A stretch of 64,000 bases of DNA from Methanobacterium_B sp963825335 (GCA_963825335.1 CAWGSP010000001.1:1426001-1490000), one strand, 5' to 3'. Shown: positions 46,028 through 55,182, counted from the first letter of the stretch. Numbers and translations are program-made. The notes: a model not told the origin generated them from the letters alone.

Positions 46028-47383
46028 TTGTCAATGAAAGATATCATAGAACCAATTTTCTCGTTGTTACCCCAGGTTAGATCTCCAACCTACAGGGTAC
46101 CATTCAAAGAGAAGCTCAAATGGACAGGTGTCATACTGATCCTGTACTTCACATTATCTGTAATACCACTTTTTGGTTTAAGCCCTACAGCAGTCGATCA
46201 ATTCGCATCGCTGAGAGCTGTACTCGCAGGTAGTTTTGGTACCATCATAACATTGGGTATAGGGCCCATAGTATCAGCATCGATCATACTGCAGCTGTTG
46301 GTTGGAGGAAAGATAATCAATCTTGACCTGTCAAAACCCCAGGATAAAGCATTTTTCCAGGGAACACAGAAACTTCTTGCAATAATATTCACATTATTTG
46401 AGGCATCTGTACTCGTACTCACAGGGGCACTGCCTGCAATAACTGGTTCTGGATTGACATGGCTACTCATACTGCAGATCACAGTCGGCGGTATACTGAT
46501 AATATTCCTCGACGAAGTAGTTTCCAAATGGGGATTTGGAAGTGGTGTAGGATTGTTCATTGCAGCAGGTGTTTCTTCGGCAATAGTGGTTGGATCATTC
46601 AATCCACTGGCGAGCCCAACAACACCGGGGGTGCCATCAGGAGCAATACCCCACTTCATATACTCCCTGACAACGGGAAATCCCGATCCATCGATACTTC
46701 TACCGGTGATTGCAACCATAGTGGTTTTCGCAGTGGTTGTGTATGCCGAGAGTATGAGGGTTGAAATACCATTATCATACGGTGGAGTCAAGGGTGCCAG
46801 GGGAAAATATCCTCTGAAATTTATATATGCAAGTAATATGCCCGTTATCCTAACCAGCGCACTGCTGTTAAATGTGCAGCTTTTCGCATCGATGTTCCAG
46901 AAAATTGGATTCCCAATACTCGGTAAAGTGGTCAACGGCCAACCAATAAATGGTATAGGCTATTTGCTTACAACACCGAACAGTGTGAGTCTCTTGTTCA
47001 CTGACCCATTCAGGATACTGGTATTCGGAGTAGTGTTCGTGTCATCGTGTATACTCTTCGCAGTACTCTGGGTTGAACTCAGTGGTATAGGACCGAAACA
47101 GGTTTCAAAACAGTTGCATGGGATGGGTATGCAGATCCCAGGCCACAGAAGTAGTAGAGCACATTTCGAGAAGATTCTTCAGCGGTACATACCAGCCATA
47201 ACAGTTCTTGGAGGAGCATTTGTTGGATTCCTGGCATTTGGAGCCGATCTAACAACAGCCCTAGGAGGAGGAACAGGTGTTCTGCTGACTGTTGGTATCG
47301 TATACAAACTATACGAAGAAATTGCTCAGGAACAACTCATGGATATGCACCCAATGCTCAGGAAATTTTTAGGTGATGATTAG
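46028..47383 (+). CDS. secY: Preprotein translocase subunit SecY
   Basis: The 451-residue protein has ten membrane helices and forms the Sec channel with SecE and Sec-beta, which are not in the window. Recognisable are the plug region after helix one, VSASIILQLLVGGKI, the cytosolic loop KWGFGSGVGLFIAAG and the C-terminal FEKILQRYIPAITVLGGAFVG. It starts at TTG after AAGGAGTGA. It is coupled to adkA, whose ATG directly follows its stop. Confidence 0.97.
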   Translation: MSMKDIIEPIFSLLPQVRSPTYRVPFKEKLKWTGVILILYFTLSVIPLFGLSPTAVDQFASLRAVLAGSFGTIITLGIGPIVSASIILQLLVGGKIINLDLSKPQDKAFFQGTQKLLAIIFTLFEASVLVLTGALPAITGSGLTWLLILQITVGGILIIFLDEVVSKWGFGSGVGLFIAAGVSSAIVVGSFNPLASPTTPGVPSGAIPHFIYSLTTGNPDPSILLPVIATIVVFAVVVYAESMRVEIPLSYGGVKGARGKYPLKFIYASNMPVILTSALLLNVQLFASMFQKIGFPILGKVVNGQPINGIGYLLTTPNSVSLLFTDPFRILVFGVVFVSSCILFAVLWVELSGIGPKQVSKQLHGMGMQIPGHRSSRAHFEKILQRYIPAITVLGGAFVGFLAFGADLTTALGGGTGVLLTVGIVYKLYEEIAQEQLMDMHPMLRKFLGDD

Positions 47384-47941
47384 ATGAAAGTTGTAGTAGT
47401 TGCAGGAATTCCAGGATCTGGAAGTACAACTGTGCTGACCAAGGCACTGGAAAATCTTGATTATGTACTCGTAAACTATGGGGACGAGATGTTAGAAATT
47501 GCTAAGATAGACTGTCTTGTAGAAAACAGGGATTCATTAAGAAAACTGTCCCCTGACTTGCAGAAACAAGTTCAACAAAACGCTGCACAAAGTATAAGAG
47601 AGAAGTCCGAACAAAGTAACATAATCGTTGACACCCACTGCACAATTAAAACACCATCAGGATTCCTTCCAGGACTTCCTAGATGGGTTTTAAAAGAACT
47701 CGAGCCAGACATGTTTGTTCTGCTCGAGGCAGATGGCGAAGAAATACTGGAAAGACGCAGAAACGATACCACCAGGATAAGGGACTCAGAAAGGATTAAA
47801 GATATTAACCTGCACCAGGAGATGAACAGGGCTGCTTCAATGGCATATGCTGTTCTTACCGGTGCAACTGTTAAGATCATTGAAAATCACGACAACATGC
47901 TAGATGAAGCCGTCGATGAGATCGTAAAAACCTTAAAATGA
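47384..47941 (+). CDS. adkA: Archaeal adenylate kinase
   Basis: The 185-residue kinase interconverts AMP, ADP and ATP. The P-loop GIPGSGSTT is at residues 8-16, and DTHCTIKTPSGFLPGLP and RRRNDTTRIRDSERI are typical of the archaeal trimeric adenylate kinases, which differ from bacterial Adk. Position directly after secY is conserved. Its Shine-Dalgarno AGGTGATG lies within secY. Confidence 0.95.
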   Translation: MKVVVVAGIPGSGSTTVLTKALENLDYVLVNYGDEMLEIAKIDCLVENRDSLRKLSPDLQKQVQQNAAQSIREKSEQSNIIVDTHCTIKTPSGFLPGLPRWVLKELEPDMFVLLEADGEEILERRRNDTTRIRDSERIKDINLHQEMNRAASMAYAVLTGATVKIIENHDNMLDEAVDEIVKTLK

Positions 47942-47959
47942 TAAAGAGGTAAAAAAATA

Positions 47960-48544
47960 ATGTTTAATATAAACTTTTTACAGCCAATTTTAAACCCCAT
48001 ACTAAACCCCCTTCTGACACTGGTACACGATCCGCACAATCCTTTCTTCGGGGCATTGATAGGTGTTTTCATAATAGCTACTTGTGTGGCTTTTGTAATA
48101 ACTCTTGCCAATAAATTACTCGTTGATCAAGACCGTTTACAGGTCATACAAAAGGATATGAAGGGTTTTCAATCTGAAATGATGAAGGCTCAGAAATCAG
48201 GCGACCCCAAGGCCATGGCTGAAATGCAGAAAAAACAGGCAGAGTTCATGTCGCTCCAGAAGGAAATGATGGTCAACTCATTCAAACCAATGATAGTTAC
48301 CTTCGTCCCGATAATCATAGTATTTTACTGGATGGCAGGAAACCCGCTCATAAACCACATGTACCTTAACATGCCGACATTCCCATACTACGTGCTTTTA
48401 ACGCCAATATTTCATGCATTTTATCATCAAACTGCAGGAGTGCCTTATTTCGCTATTGAATGGCTTGGATGGTATATACTCTGTTCATTTTCAATGTCGA
48501 TGGTTTGGAGAAAATTATTGGGTCTCAAATCTGCAGCACTGTAA
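47960..48544 (+). CDS. EMC3/TMCO1-like membrane insertase (DUF106)
   Basis: The 194-residue protein has three membrane helices and a cytosolic coiled segment after the first (LQVIQKDMKGFQSEMMKAQKSG). This is the archaeal member of the Oxa1/YidC/EMC3 superfamily, thought to insert proteins into the membrane next to SecY. GAGGTAAA precedes the ATG. The next 190 bp contain no gene that I can support. Confidence 0.9.
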   Translation: MFNINFLQPILNPILNPLLTLVHDPHNPFFGALIGVFIIATCVAFVITLANKLLVDQDRLQVIQKDMKGFQSEMMKAQKSGDPKAMAEMQKKQAEFMSLQKEMMVNSFKPMIVTFVPIIIVFYWMAGNPLINHMYLNMPTFPYYVLLTPIFHAFYHQTAGVPYFAIEWLGWYILCSFSMSMVWRKLLGLKSAAL

Positions 48545-48736
48545 ATAAACTAACAGTATCACAAAAGTTAAAAACAAATAATCAAGCTAATATCGCGAGT
48601 CAAAAAAAAATTAATGGTATGACCGGTAAGATCAGAAGCATTGTAAAATGAAAATGGTTCAAAGATTATGCCCATACTAAGAAACTTGCTTTATAAAAAA
48701 AAAATTTAATAAAAAAAATATTTAGGAGATGTATGT

Positions 48737-49003
48737 ATGCCAGCAGGAAGGTTCAAATCTAGATCATACAAAAGAACATTCAAAAAAACCCCTGGAGGAA
48801 CAACTGTTCTTCAATACAAGAAGAAAAAGCCATCAATACACGTATGTGCAGAGTGTGGTAAGCAGCTTCATGCCGTTCCAAGGGCAAGACCTTATCAGAT
48901 TAGAAAACTATCAAAGACTAAGAGAAGACCTAACAGGCCGTACGGTGGATTCCTCTGCACAGAGTGTACTCGCCGACTCTTCAAGCAAGAGGCAAGGTTG
49001 TAA
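48737..49003 (+). CDS. rpl34e: Ribosomal protein eL34
   Basis: The 88-residue basic protein starts MPAGRFKSRSYKRTFKKTPGG and has two CxxC pairs, CAECGKQL and LCTECTRR, suited to binding zinc. It is specific to archaea and eukaryotes. TTAGGAGATG precedes the ATG. The cmk ATG overlaps its stop codon. Confidence 0.95.
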   Translation: MPAGRFKSRSYKRTFKKTPGGTTVLQYKKKKPSIHVCAECGKQLHAVPRARPYQIRKLSKTKRRPNRPYGGFLCTECTRRLFKQEARL

Positions 49004-49533
49004 TGATCATCACCATCGGTGGGCTTGCAGGAAGCGGTACAACAACTGCTGCTAAGATCCTGTCAGAAAAGCTCCAAATTCCATACCTATCTGCCGGAGA
49101 CATATTTCGTCAGATGGCGAGTGAAAATGGTATGGACATAATGGAGTATGGTAAAGTCGCCGAGGACAACGATGAAATAGACCTTGAAATTGACAGAAGA
49201 CAGGCACAGTTAGCCAAAGAAAAAAAAGATTTAATAGTTGAGGGCAGATTATCAGCGTACTTCGTTGAAGCTGACCTTAAAATATGGTTTGTTGCACCCC
49301 TTGACATTCGTACAGAACGTATATGTAAGCGGGAAGACAAGACCAGAGAAATTGTAAGAAAAGAAATTATTACAAGAGGAGAAAGCGAAGCTAACCGTTA
49401 TCAGGAAATACACGGGATCGACATAGGCAACATGGAAGTTTACGACCTTGTCATAAACAGCCATAGTTTCCAGCCGAAGGGCATCGCAGACATCATATTA
49501 AAAGTAACTGAGGTGATTTCATGCCAGCAATAG
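49003..49533 (+). CDS. cmk: Cytidylate kinase
   Basis: The 176-residue kinase phosphorylates CMP and dCMP. It has a P-loop GGLAGSGTTT (6-15), the NMP-binding SAGDIFRQMA and the lid-side REDKTREIVRKEI. Archaeal length is shorter than the bacterial form. ATG 49003 overlaps the eL34 stop (TAATG); an upstream in-frame GTG at 48964 was rejected. Its end overlaps eL14 by 13 bp. Confidence 0.94.
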   Translation: MIITIGGLAGSGTTTAAKILSEKLQIPYLSAGDIFRQMASENGMDIMEYGKVAEDNDEIDLEIDRRQAQLAKEKKDLIVEGRLSAYFVEADLKIWFVAPLDIRTERICKREDKTREIVRKEIITRGESEANRYQEIHGIDIGNMEVYDLVINSHSFQPKGIADIILKVTEVISCQQ

Positions 49534-49751
49534 AAACAGGAAGAATATGTGTTAAAATAGCAGGAAGGGAAGCAGGCGAGAAATGTGTTATCGTTGAAGT
49601 CATAGATGACAAATTTGTTGAAGTAGTTGGAACAACAATGAAAAACAGAAAATGCAACATAAAACATCTCGAACCGCTCGAACAGACAATAGAAATAAAA
49701 TCAGACGATATTGAAGCAATTAAAAAGGATCTTGAAGCAGCATTAGCTTAA
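49521..49751 (+). CDS. rpl14e: Ribosomal protein eL14
   Basis: The 76-residue KOW-like protein reads AIETGRICVKIAGREAGEKC and KNRKCNIKHLEPLEQTIEI, the archaeal eL14 pattern. Its ATG lies within cmk after GAGGTGATTTC, so the two are coupled. It is followed by cbf5 after a 107-bp spacer. Confidence 0.94.
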   Translation: MPAIETGRICVKIAGREAGEKCVIVEVIDDKFVEVVGTTMKNRKCNIKHLEPLEQTIEIKSDDIEAIKKDLEAALA

Positions 49752-49858
49752 ACATACTTTTATTGTCTTGATAATCACATTTAATTCATGGTGTGTAGAA
49801 AACTTTCTACCGCACCAAGGATTTATTAAATTCAACATCTAAATAAAAACAGGTCCAA

Positions 49859-50821
49859 ATGAACGAACTTCTCATAAAAGCCGAAGGCGAAACAGATCCA
49901 TACTTTGGATACGATCCTAGAGACAGGCCAATAAAGGAATACATCTCTAAGGGAGTTATCAACCTCGACAAAACAATGGGTCCAACATCACATGAGATCG
50001 ACTCATGGGTTAAGAGGGTCCTCGATGTTGAAAAAACAGGTCATGGTGGAACACTCGACCCCCGGGTCACTGGTGTGCTTCCCATAGGTATAAACAAAGC
50101 TACAAGAGTCATCCAGATGCTTTTGGGTGCTCCCAAAGAATATGTATGCCTCATGACGCTGCATGAGAAAATCAGTGAACAGAGAATACGGGATATATTA
50201 CAGGAATTTACAGGTAAAATATTCCAGACACCGCCCCTCAAATCCGCTGTAAAAAGAGAGCTGAGGGTCAGAACCATATACAAGGTAGACGTTCTTGAAA
50301 TTGATGGAAAAGATGTACTTTTCCGTATCAACTGCGAAGGCGGTACTTACATCAGAAAATACTGTCATGATATAGGTGAAGCACTTGGTATAGGTGCACA
50401 CATGGCAGAACTCAGAAGAACAAAGTCGGGACCATTTCGTGAAGACGAAACACTTAAAACACTTCAAGATCTAACAGATGCTTACTACTACTTAACCGAA
50501 GAAAAAAACGAAACACCCATAAGAGAAGTCATACTTCCGATGGAATGTGCGGTCACACATCTGAAGAAAGTAATAGTAAGAGATTCCGCTGTGGACGCCA
50601 TATGCCACGGAGCAGATCTAGCATCTGGTGGAATTTTGAAACTATCCCCTGATATTGATAAAGGAGAAACGGTACGAATACTCACCCTCAAAGGTGAGCT
50701 TGTTGCAGCAGGTGAAAGTGTTGACACATCGGCCGAGATCATGAAATCAGATAAGGGGATCATGGTAAATATAAAAAAGGTTTTTATGGAACCTGAAACA
50801 TATCCAAAGATGTGGAAGTAA
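49859..50821 (+). CDS. truB: rRNA pseudouridine synthase Cbf5 (dyskerin/TruB family)
   Basis: The 320-residue catalytic subunit of H/ACA guide RNPs isomerises uridine in rRNA, and can also act on tRNA U55. Motif I GHGGTLDPRVTG contains the catalytic Asp67. The TruB catalytic domain is followed by a PUA domain (about 235-310). Partners Nop10, Gar1 and L7Ae are not in the window. No clear Shine-Dalgarno site is seen. Confidence 0.94.
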   Translation: MNELLIKAEGETDPYFGYDPRDRPIKEYISKGVINLDKTMGPTSHEIDSWVKRVLDVEKTGHGGTLDPRVTGVLPIGINKATRVIQMLLGAPKEYVCLMTLHEKISEQRIRDILQEFTGKIFQTPPLKSAVKRELRVRTIYKVDVLEIDGKDVLFRINCEGGTYIRKYCHDIGEALGIGAHMAELRRTKSGPFREDETLKTLQDLTDAYYYLTEEKNETPIREVILPMECAVTHLKKVIVRDSAVDAICHGADLASGGILKLSPDIDKGETVRILTLKGELVAAGESVDTSAEIMKSDKGIMVNIKKVFMEPETYPKMWK

Positions 50822-50869
50822 AACTCTGTTCTTTAAACAATAAACTTTCCAAAAATTTAAACCGTAGAA

Positions 50870-50887
50870 CCTCTAATAATTTAGGGG
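50870..50887 (+). terminator. Possible terminator hairpin after cbf5
   Basis: CCTCTAA (50870-50876) and TTAGGGG (50881-50887) form a 7-bp stem with one G-U pair and a TAAT loop, 49 bp after the stop. No T-run follows, so function as terminator is uncertain. Confidence 0.3.
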
Positions 50888-51020
50888 CGAGGCCAAATAC
50901 ACGTTAAAAATATTGACGTTATAAATACTTTAAACCCGTAACAAGGACTTTGATAAACATTTGATTATTGAAGCCATGTAATGGACTGTAAAAGTGTATC
51001 GGACAAAACAAAATGTTGTC

Positions 51021-51028
51021 CTATAAAG
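51021..51028 (+). promoter_or_regulatory. TATA box of tRNA-Ser
   Basis: CTATAAAG is 51 bp before the tRNA 5' end. A second, stronger box (TTATAAATA near 50930) lies farther upstream and could drive a longer transcript. Confidence 0.4.
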
Positions 51029-51071
51029 TGCTGCACGGTTAAAATTAAGGGTTTAAAGGCGGTTTTTTCTG

Positions 51072-51160
<89 letters not shown>

Positions 51161-51326
51161 CAGCATAGAAAAGTTTTCTGATAAAATTTTTTTATCTGTA
51201 ACTTCTAAAAAATTCACGAATCGAGATCGATTCATGAAAATTTTATGGTTATATGTTGATCAAAAATTTGATTCAAAGACAATCTAAAAAAAATATTACT
51301 GAACACGACACAGTGGAGGTTAATTT

Positions 51327-51785
51327 ATGGAAGAGGAATTTAAACACATGGTCCGTATCTCCCGTAGGGATGTAGACGGAAAAAAAACTATTGAAAATGC
51401 TCTTGCAGACATAAAAGGTATAGGCAGAGCATTATCACGTGCACTGTGCACGGTCGCAGGTTTCGATGCAAACATGCAGATAGGTTACTTACCAGATAAG
51501 GATGTTCTACTCTTAGAAGAGGCTGTTAAAGCACCTCAAAAATTCACATTACCCGTGTGGATGCTTAACAGACGTAACGATTACGAAACAGGTGAAACAT
51601 TACATTTAACAGAATCTGACCTTGTGATGAAGTTGAGAGACGACCTGAACAGGATGAAGAAAACCAGAAGCTACAAGGGAAAGAGACACGAAGTCGGACT
51701 ACCCGTCAGGGGTCAGAGGACCAAGTCGACCTTCAGGAAAGGTTCGTCTGTTGGAGTTAGAAGGAGAAGAGGAAGACCACAGTAA
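51327..51785 (+). CDS. rps13p: Ribosomal protein uS13
   Basis: The 152-residue protein carries the uS13 helix-two-turns-helix (ALADIKGIGRALSRALC) and the basic C-terminal GLPVRGQRTKSTFRKGSSVGVRRRRGRPQ, which reaches the tRNA sites. The archaeal form is longer than the bacterial one. TGGAGGT precedes the ATG. It opens the uS13-uS4-uS11-RpoD operon. Confidence 0.97.
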   Translation: MEEEFKHMVRISRRDVDGKKTIENALADIKGIGRALSRALCTVAGFDANMQIGYLPDKDVLLLEEAVKAPQKFTLPVWMLNRRNDYETGETLHLTESDLVMKLRDDLNRMKKTRSYKGKRHEVGLPVRGQRTKSTFRKGSSVGVRRRRGRPQ

Positions 51786-51797
51786 GGAGGCTATGAA

Positions 51798-52334
51798 ATG
51801 GGACATCCAAGAAGGGCAAGAAAGCAATATGATACACCATCACACCCGTGGAACGCAGCTCGTATCAAATCTGAAAACAAGCTAGTCGTTAAATATGGGC
51901 TCAGAACCAAAAAAGAAGTTTGGAAAGCTGAAACAACAGTTAAAAGGTACAGGAGAGATGCAAGATTCCTGCTGGGTATGGAAACAGAGCATGCTGAAGT
52001 TGAAAAAGAACAGCTACTCAACCATATAAAGAGGATCGGAATGCTCAAGGCAGATGCAAAGCTCGAAGATATATTAGACCTAACTGTCGAAGATGTTTTG
52101 AGGAGAAGACTCGAGACAATAGTACACAAACTTGGACTTGCAAACACAGCCAAACAGGCACGTATCTTCATTGTACATGGACACATTGCAATGAACGGTA
52201 AAAAAATCAATGCACCAAGTTATGTTGTCAAGACGGGTGAAGAAGAAACCATAGGTTTCTACCCGGGTTCACCAATGGAAAAAATCCAGAAGGAACAGGC
52301 TAAACCAAAAGCTGCAGAAGAAAAAAGTGAATAA
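51798..52334 (+). CDS. rps4p: Ribosomal protein uS4
   Basis: The 178-residue protein starts MGHPRRARKQYDTPSHPWN, the archaeal uS4 form without the bacterial zinc knuckle. An S4 RNA-binding domain (RRLETIVHKLGLANTAKQAR) lies at about residues 98-117 onward. A short charged tail ends it. It starts 16S rRNA assembly. AAGGAGG precedes the ATG. Confidence 0.97.
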   Translation: MGHPRRARKQYDTPSHPWNAARIKSENKLVVKYGLRTKKEVWKAETTVKRYRRDARFLLGMETEHAEVEKEQLLNHIKRIGMLKADAKLEDILDLTVEDVLRRRLETIVHKLGLANTAKQARIFIVHGHIAMNGKKINAPSYVVKTGEEETIGFYPGSPMEKIQKEQAKPKAAEEKSE

Positions 52335-52362
52335 ATTATAAAATGATTACAAGGTGATATAA

Positions 52363-52755
52363 ATGGCAGAAAAAGAGAAATGGGGCGTAGCTAACGTTTA
52401 CTCATCCTTCAACAACACCATAATAACTGTGACCGACATAACAGGTGCAGAAACCATTACCCAGTGGTCTGGTGGAAAGGTTGTTCGTGCAGATAGGCAG
52501 GAATCATCACCATTTGCAGCTATGGAAGCTGCAACACGTGCTGCAGAAGATGTTAAGGAAAAAGGAATAATCGGACTACACATAAAGGTCAGAGCTCCTG
52601 GTGGAAATGGACCAAGAACTCCTGGACCCGGTGCACAGGCCACTATAAGAGCTCTTGCAAGGGCTGGAATAAGGATAGGTAAGATCGAAGATGTGACTCC
52701 AATACCTCACGATGGTACAGGCAGACCCGGCGGTAAAAGAGGAAGAAGGGTATAA
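52363..52755 (+). CDS. rps11p: Ribosomal protein uS11
   Basis: The 130-residue protein has VYSSFNNTIITVTDITGAETI, PFAAMEAATRAAEDVKEKG and the C-terminal GKIEDVTPIPHDGTGRPGGKRGRRV, all diagnostic of archaeal uS11 on the platform of the small subunit. AAGGTGATATAA precedes the ATG. rpoD follows within 20 bp. Confidence 0.97.
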   Translation: MAEKEKWGVANVYSSFNNTIITVTDITGAETITQWSGGKVVRADRQESSPFAAMEAATRAAEDVKEKGIIGLHIKVRAPGGNGPRTPGPGAQATIRALARAGIRIGKIEDVTPIPHDGTGRPGGKRGRRV

Positions 52756-52774
52756 AAACGTGAAGGTGTCTAAC

Positions 52775-53563
52775 ATGGAAATAGATATCAAAAACAAAGA
52801 CGAGACTCACATGACCTTTGTATTAGAGGGTGTTGACGACGCCTTTGTAAATGCCATCAGAAGAGTAGCCACAGTAGAAGTTCCGACCATGGCAATCGAA
52901 ACAGTGGAGATCTTAAAAAATGATGCAAAAATATTTGACGAGGCATTAGCACACAGGCTGGGGCTCGTACCACTCACAACAGATATCGATTCGATGGTAA
53001 TAGCATCAGAATGTGACTGCGAGGATGGATGTCCACGTTGCAGTGTATCTTTACTCTTAAAAGAGATAGGTCCTAAAACTGTGTACTCCGGTGATCTTAA
53101 ATCACAGGATCCTGAAGTCGTACCATACTACGATACCATACCACTACTCAAACTGAAGGAAGGCCAAGAAGTTGAACTCATAGCAGTGGCAAATCTTGGA
53201 AAAGGACTTGACCATGCAAAATGGGAACCAACAACAGCCTGCGCATACAGTTACTACCCAAAAATAACCATAGATACTGAGAAATGTGAAACATGTGGTT
53301 TATGTGCTTCAGAATGTCCGAGGGGAGTATATGAATTCGATGAAAAGAAAAACCTCATAAAAGTTGTTGACATTGAAAACTGTTCAATGTGCAAGACATG
53401 TGTGAGGGGATGTCCATCAGAAGCCATAACTGTCGAAGGAGAGGAAGGTAAGTACATTTTCATAATAGAAACAGACGGGTCATTACCTCCAGAAGAGGTA
53501 CTAACAAGGGCATGTGACATATTATCTGAAAAATCTAATAAAATCTTAGAATTTATTAAATAA
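52775..53563 (+). CDS. rpoD: RNA polymerase subunit D with two Fe-S motifs
   Basis: The 262-residue protein corresponds to bacterial alpha and eukaryotic Rpb3 and starts polymerase assembly with subunit L. The dimerisation domain holds VNAIRRVATVEVPTMAIE. An inserted ferredoxin-like domain has two complete cluster motifs: Cys171, 174, 177, 181 and Cys203, 206, 209, 213, so two [4Fe-4S] clusters are expected. ATG 52775 follows GAAGGTG at good spacing; upstream in-frame starts overlap uS11. Confidence 0.95.
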   Translation: MEIDIKNKDETHMTFVLEGVDDAFVNAIRRVATVEVPTMAIETVEILKNDAKIFDEALAHRLGLVPLTTDIDSMVIASECDCEDGCPRCSVSLLLKEIGPKTVYSGDLKSQDPEVVPYYDTIPLLKLKEGQEVELIAVANLGKGLDHAKWEPTTACAYSYYPKITIDTEKCETCGLCASECPRGVYEFDEKKNLIKVVDIENCSMCKTCVRGCPSEAITVEGEEGKYIFIIETDGSLPPEEVLTRACDILSEKSNKILEFIK

Positions 53564-53577
53564 GGAGGAATTATAGG

Positions 53578-53940
53578 ATGGTGAAAGTTACAAAGACAAA
53601 CCCTCAAATATTAAAAATTGTGGCAAGTCTTAAGCAAAAATCATACACAGAAGACGCTGCAATATGGAAAGACATAGCCAAAAGGCTGAGCGGACCAACA
53701 AGAAGAAATGCAGAAGTCAACATCTCTGATATTAACAGGTACACTTCCCCTGATGAGATAGTACTCGTTCCAGGGAAAGTTTTAGGAAACGGAATCCTTG
53801 AACACAAGGTGAATGTTGCAGCCATGAGCTTCTCAAAGAGTGCTGAGGAAAAAATTTCAACAGCAGGCGGGGAATGCATGGACATCCTTGAGGTTATTGA
53901 AAAATATCCTAAGGGAAGCGGAATAAGGATAATGGAATAG
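53578..53940 (+). CDS. rpl18e: Ribosomal protein eL18
   Basis: The 120-residue protein starts with TKTNPQILKIVASLKQKSY and has the core VNISDINRYTSPDEIVLVPGKVLGNG of archaeal eL18 (related to bacterial L15). TAAGGAGGAATT precedes the ATG. It lies between rpoD and uL13, as in other euryarchaea. Confidence 0.95.
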   Translation: MVKVTKTNPQILKIVASLKQKSYTEDAAIWKDIAKRLSGPTRRNAEVNISDINRYTSPDEIVLVPGKVLGNGILEHKVNVAAMSFSKSAEEKISTAGGECMDILEVIEKYPKGSGIRIME

Positions 53941-53951
53941 AAGGTGTAGAT

Positions 53952-54374
53952 ATGATAATAGACGGAGAAGGACTCGTAATGGGCAGACTCGCAAGTAAAG
54001 TGAGTAAGATCCTGCTCTCAGGTGAGAGTGTAACTGTTTTAAACGCTGAAAAAATAATCATTTCAGGCAGCAAAGAATGGGCCTACGCAAGATACAAACA
54101 AAGGATAGACAGAAAGAGCATATCCAACCCACGAGATATGGGACCTAAATTCCCAAGAAGACCTGACGACATATTCAGAAGGGCTGTTAGAGGAATGGTT
54201 CCCTACAGGAAACCTACAGGAAGGAAAGCATTCAAGACACTAAGAGTTTATGTTGGGATCCCAAAGGAATTCGAAGGCCAAGAAACAACAAGAATTCCAG
54301 AAGCAGAACCAAAAAACGTGCCAAAGAGTATTGAAATTGGAAAAGTTTCAACATTACTTGGATCAAAATTTTAA
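53952..54374 (+). CDS. rpl13p: Ribosomal protein uL13
   Basis: The 140-residue protein contains IDGEGLVMGRLASKVSKILL and VRGMVPYRKPTGRKAFKTLRVY, the uL13 signature that binds 23S rRNA early in assembly. GAAGGTGTAG precedes the ATG. Twenty bases separate it from uS9, its usual partner. Confidence 0.96.
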   Translation: MIIDGEGLVMGRLASKVSKILLSGESVTVLNAEKIIISGSKEWAYARYKQRIDRKSISNPRDMGPKFPRRPDDIFRRAVRGMVPYRKPTGRKAFKTLRVYVGIPKEFEGQETTRIPEAEPKNVPKSIEIGKVSTLLGSKF

Positions 54375-54394
54375 TGGTATAAAAAGGTGTAACG

Positions 54395-54796
54395 ATGAAG
54401 AAGGTAATACACACAAGTGGAAAAAGAAAAACTGCCATAGCTAGGGGTAAATTTAGGGCAGGTAAAGGCAGAGTTCGGATCAACAAAAGACCAGTTGAGC
54501 TATACGACCCGGAACTTGCAAGACTCAAAATTGAAGAACCATTAACACTAGCAGCAGACTTGTTAAACGACATCGATATAGATGTTAAAGTTGTTGGCGG
54601 AGGAGTTATGGGACAGGCAGAAGCTGCCAGAATGGTAATAGCCAAAGGCCTCGTACTGTGGACAAGCGACATGGAACTCAAAGAGAAGTTCAACCAGTAC
54701 GACAGAACCATGCTAGTAGGAGACCCTCGCCGTTCAGAACCAAAAAAATACGGCGGTCCTGGAGCAAGAGCAAGGAAACAGAAAAGTTACAGGTAA
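54395..54796 (+). CDS. rps9p: Ribosomal protein uS9
   Basis: The 133-residue protein has the uS9 start VIHTSGKRKTAIARGKFRAGKGRVRI and the basic C-terminus ending KQKSYR, whose last residues touch P-site tRNA. GGVMGQAEAARMVIAKGL is the conserved central helix. AAAAGGTGTAAC precedes the ATG. Confidence 0.97.
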   Translation: MKKVIHTSGKRKTAIARGKFRAGKGRVRINKRPVELYDPELARLKIEEPLTLAADLLNDIDIDVKVVGGGVMGQAEAARMVIAKGLVLWTSDMELKEKFNQYDRTMLVGDPRRSEPKKYGGPGARARKQKSYR

Positions 54797-54807
54797 GCTG
54801 ATTCAAA

Positions 54808-54975
54808 ATGATCCCTGTAAGATGTTTAAGCTGCGGTAAAGTGGTATCTGCCTTTTATGAGGAGTATCAACAGAGAACCGACGATGGGGAAGACCCAAAA
54901 AAAGTTCTCGACGATCTTGGTATCACCAGATACTGTTGCAGAAGAATGTTCATAGCACATGTAGAGGTGTGGTAA
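54808..54975 (+). CDS. rpoN: RNA polymerase subunit N
   Basis: This 55-residue zinc protein (Rpb10 homologue) reads MIPVRCLSCGKVVSAFYEEY and continues to TRYCCRRMFIAHVEVW. Cys6, Cys9, Cys43 and Cys44 bind one zinc. It supports the D-L subassembly of polymerase. The ATG is 11 bp after the uS9 stop. It is too short for simple ORF searches. A tRNA-Pro gene follows 13 bp later. Confidence 0.95.
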   Translation: MIPVRCLSCGKVVSAFYEEYQQRTDDGEDPKKVLDDLGITRYCCRRMFIAHVEVW

Positions 54976-55023
54976 AACATATTTCATAGGGGCCGTAGGG
55001 TAGCTTGGTCCATCCTCTCAGCC

Positions 55024-55122
55024 ATTGAATGAAGTATTCAGAATGAATAGAATTTGTAATGTTCGCTTTAATGAGGATATCTACCGATCAAAAAAAATTC
55101 TTGAATATTTATTCGACTGGAT
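55024..55122 (+). other. tRNA-Pro intron 1 (99 nt)
   Basis: The splicing motif has an inner 9-bp helix (55025-55033 with 55108-55116), bulge CCA (55022-55024), a central helix TCAG/CTGG (55018-55021 with 55117-55120), bulge ATC (55121-55123), and an outer 8-bp helix (55010-55017 with 55124-55131). Archaeal endonuclease cuts after the second base of each bulge. No box C/D guide is evident inside. Confidence 0.75.
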
Positions 55123-55127
55123 CGGGG

Positions 55128-55182
<55 letters not shown>

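Noticed and set aside
48460..48651. 63-codon frame after the EMC3-like gene
   Set aside because: It begins inside that gene in another frame and has no own start signal.
55024..55122. Box C/D guide RNA inside tRNA-Pro intron 1
   Set aside because: No convincing RUGAUGA/CUGA pair could be found; AATGAGG and CCGA are poor matches.
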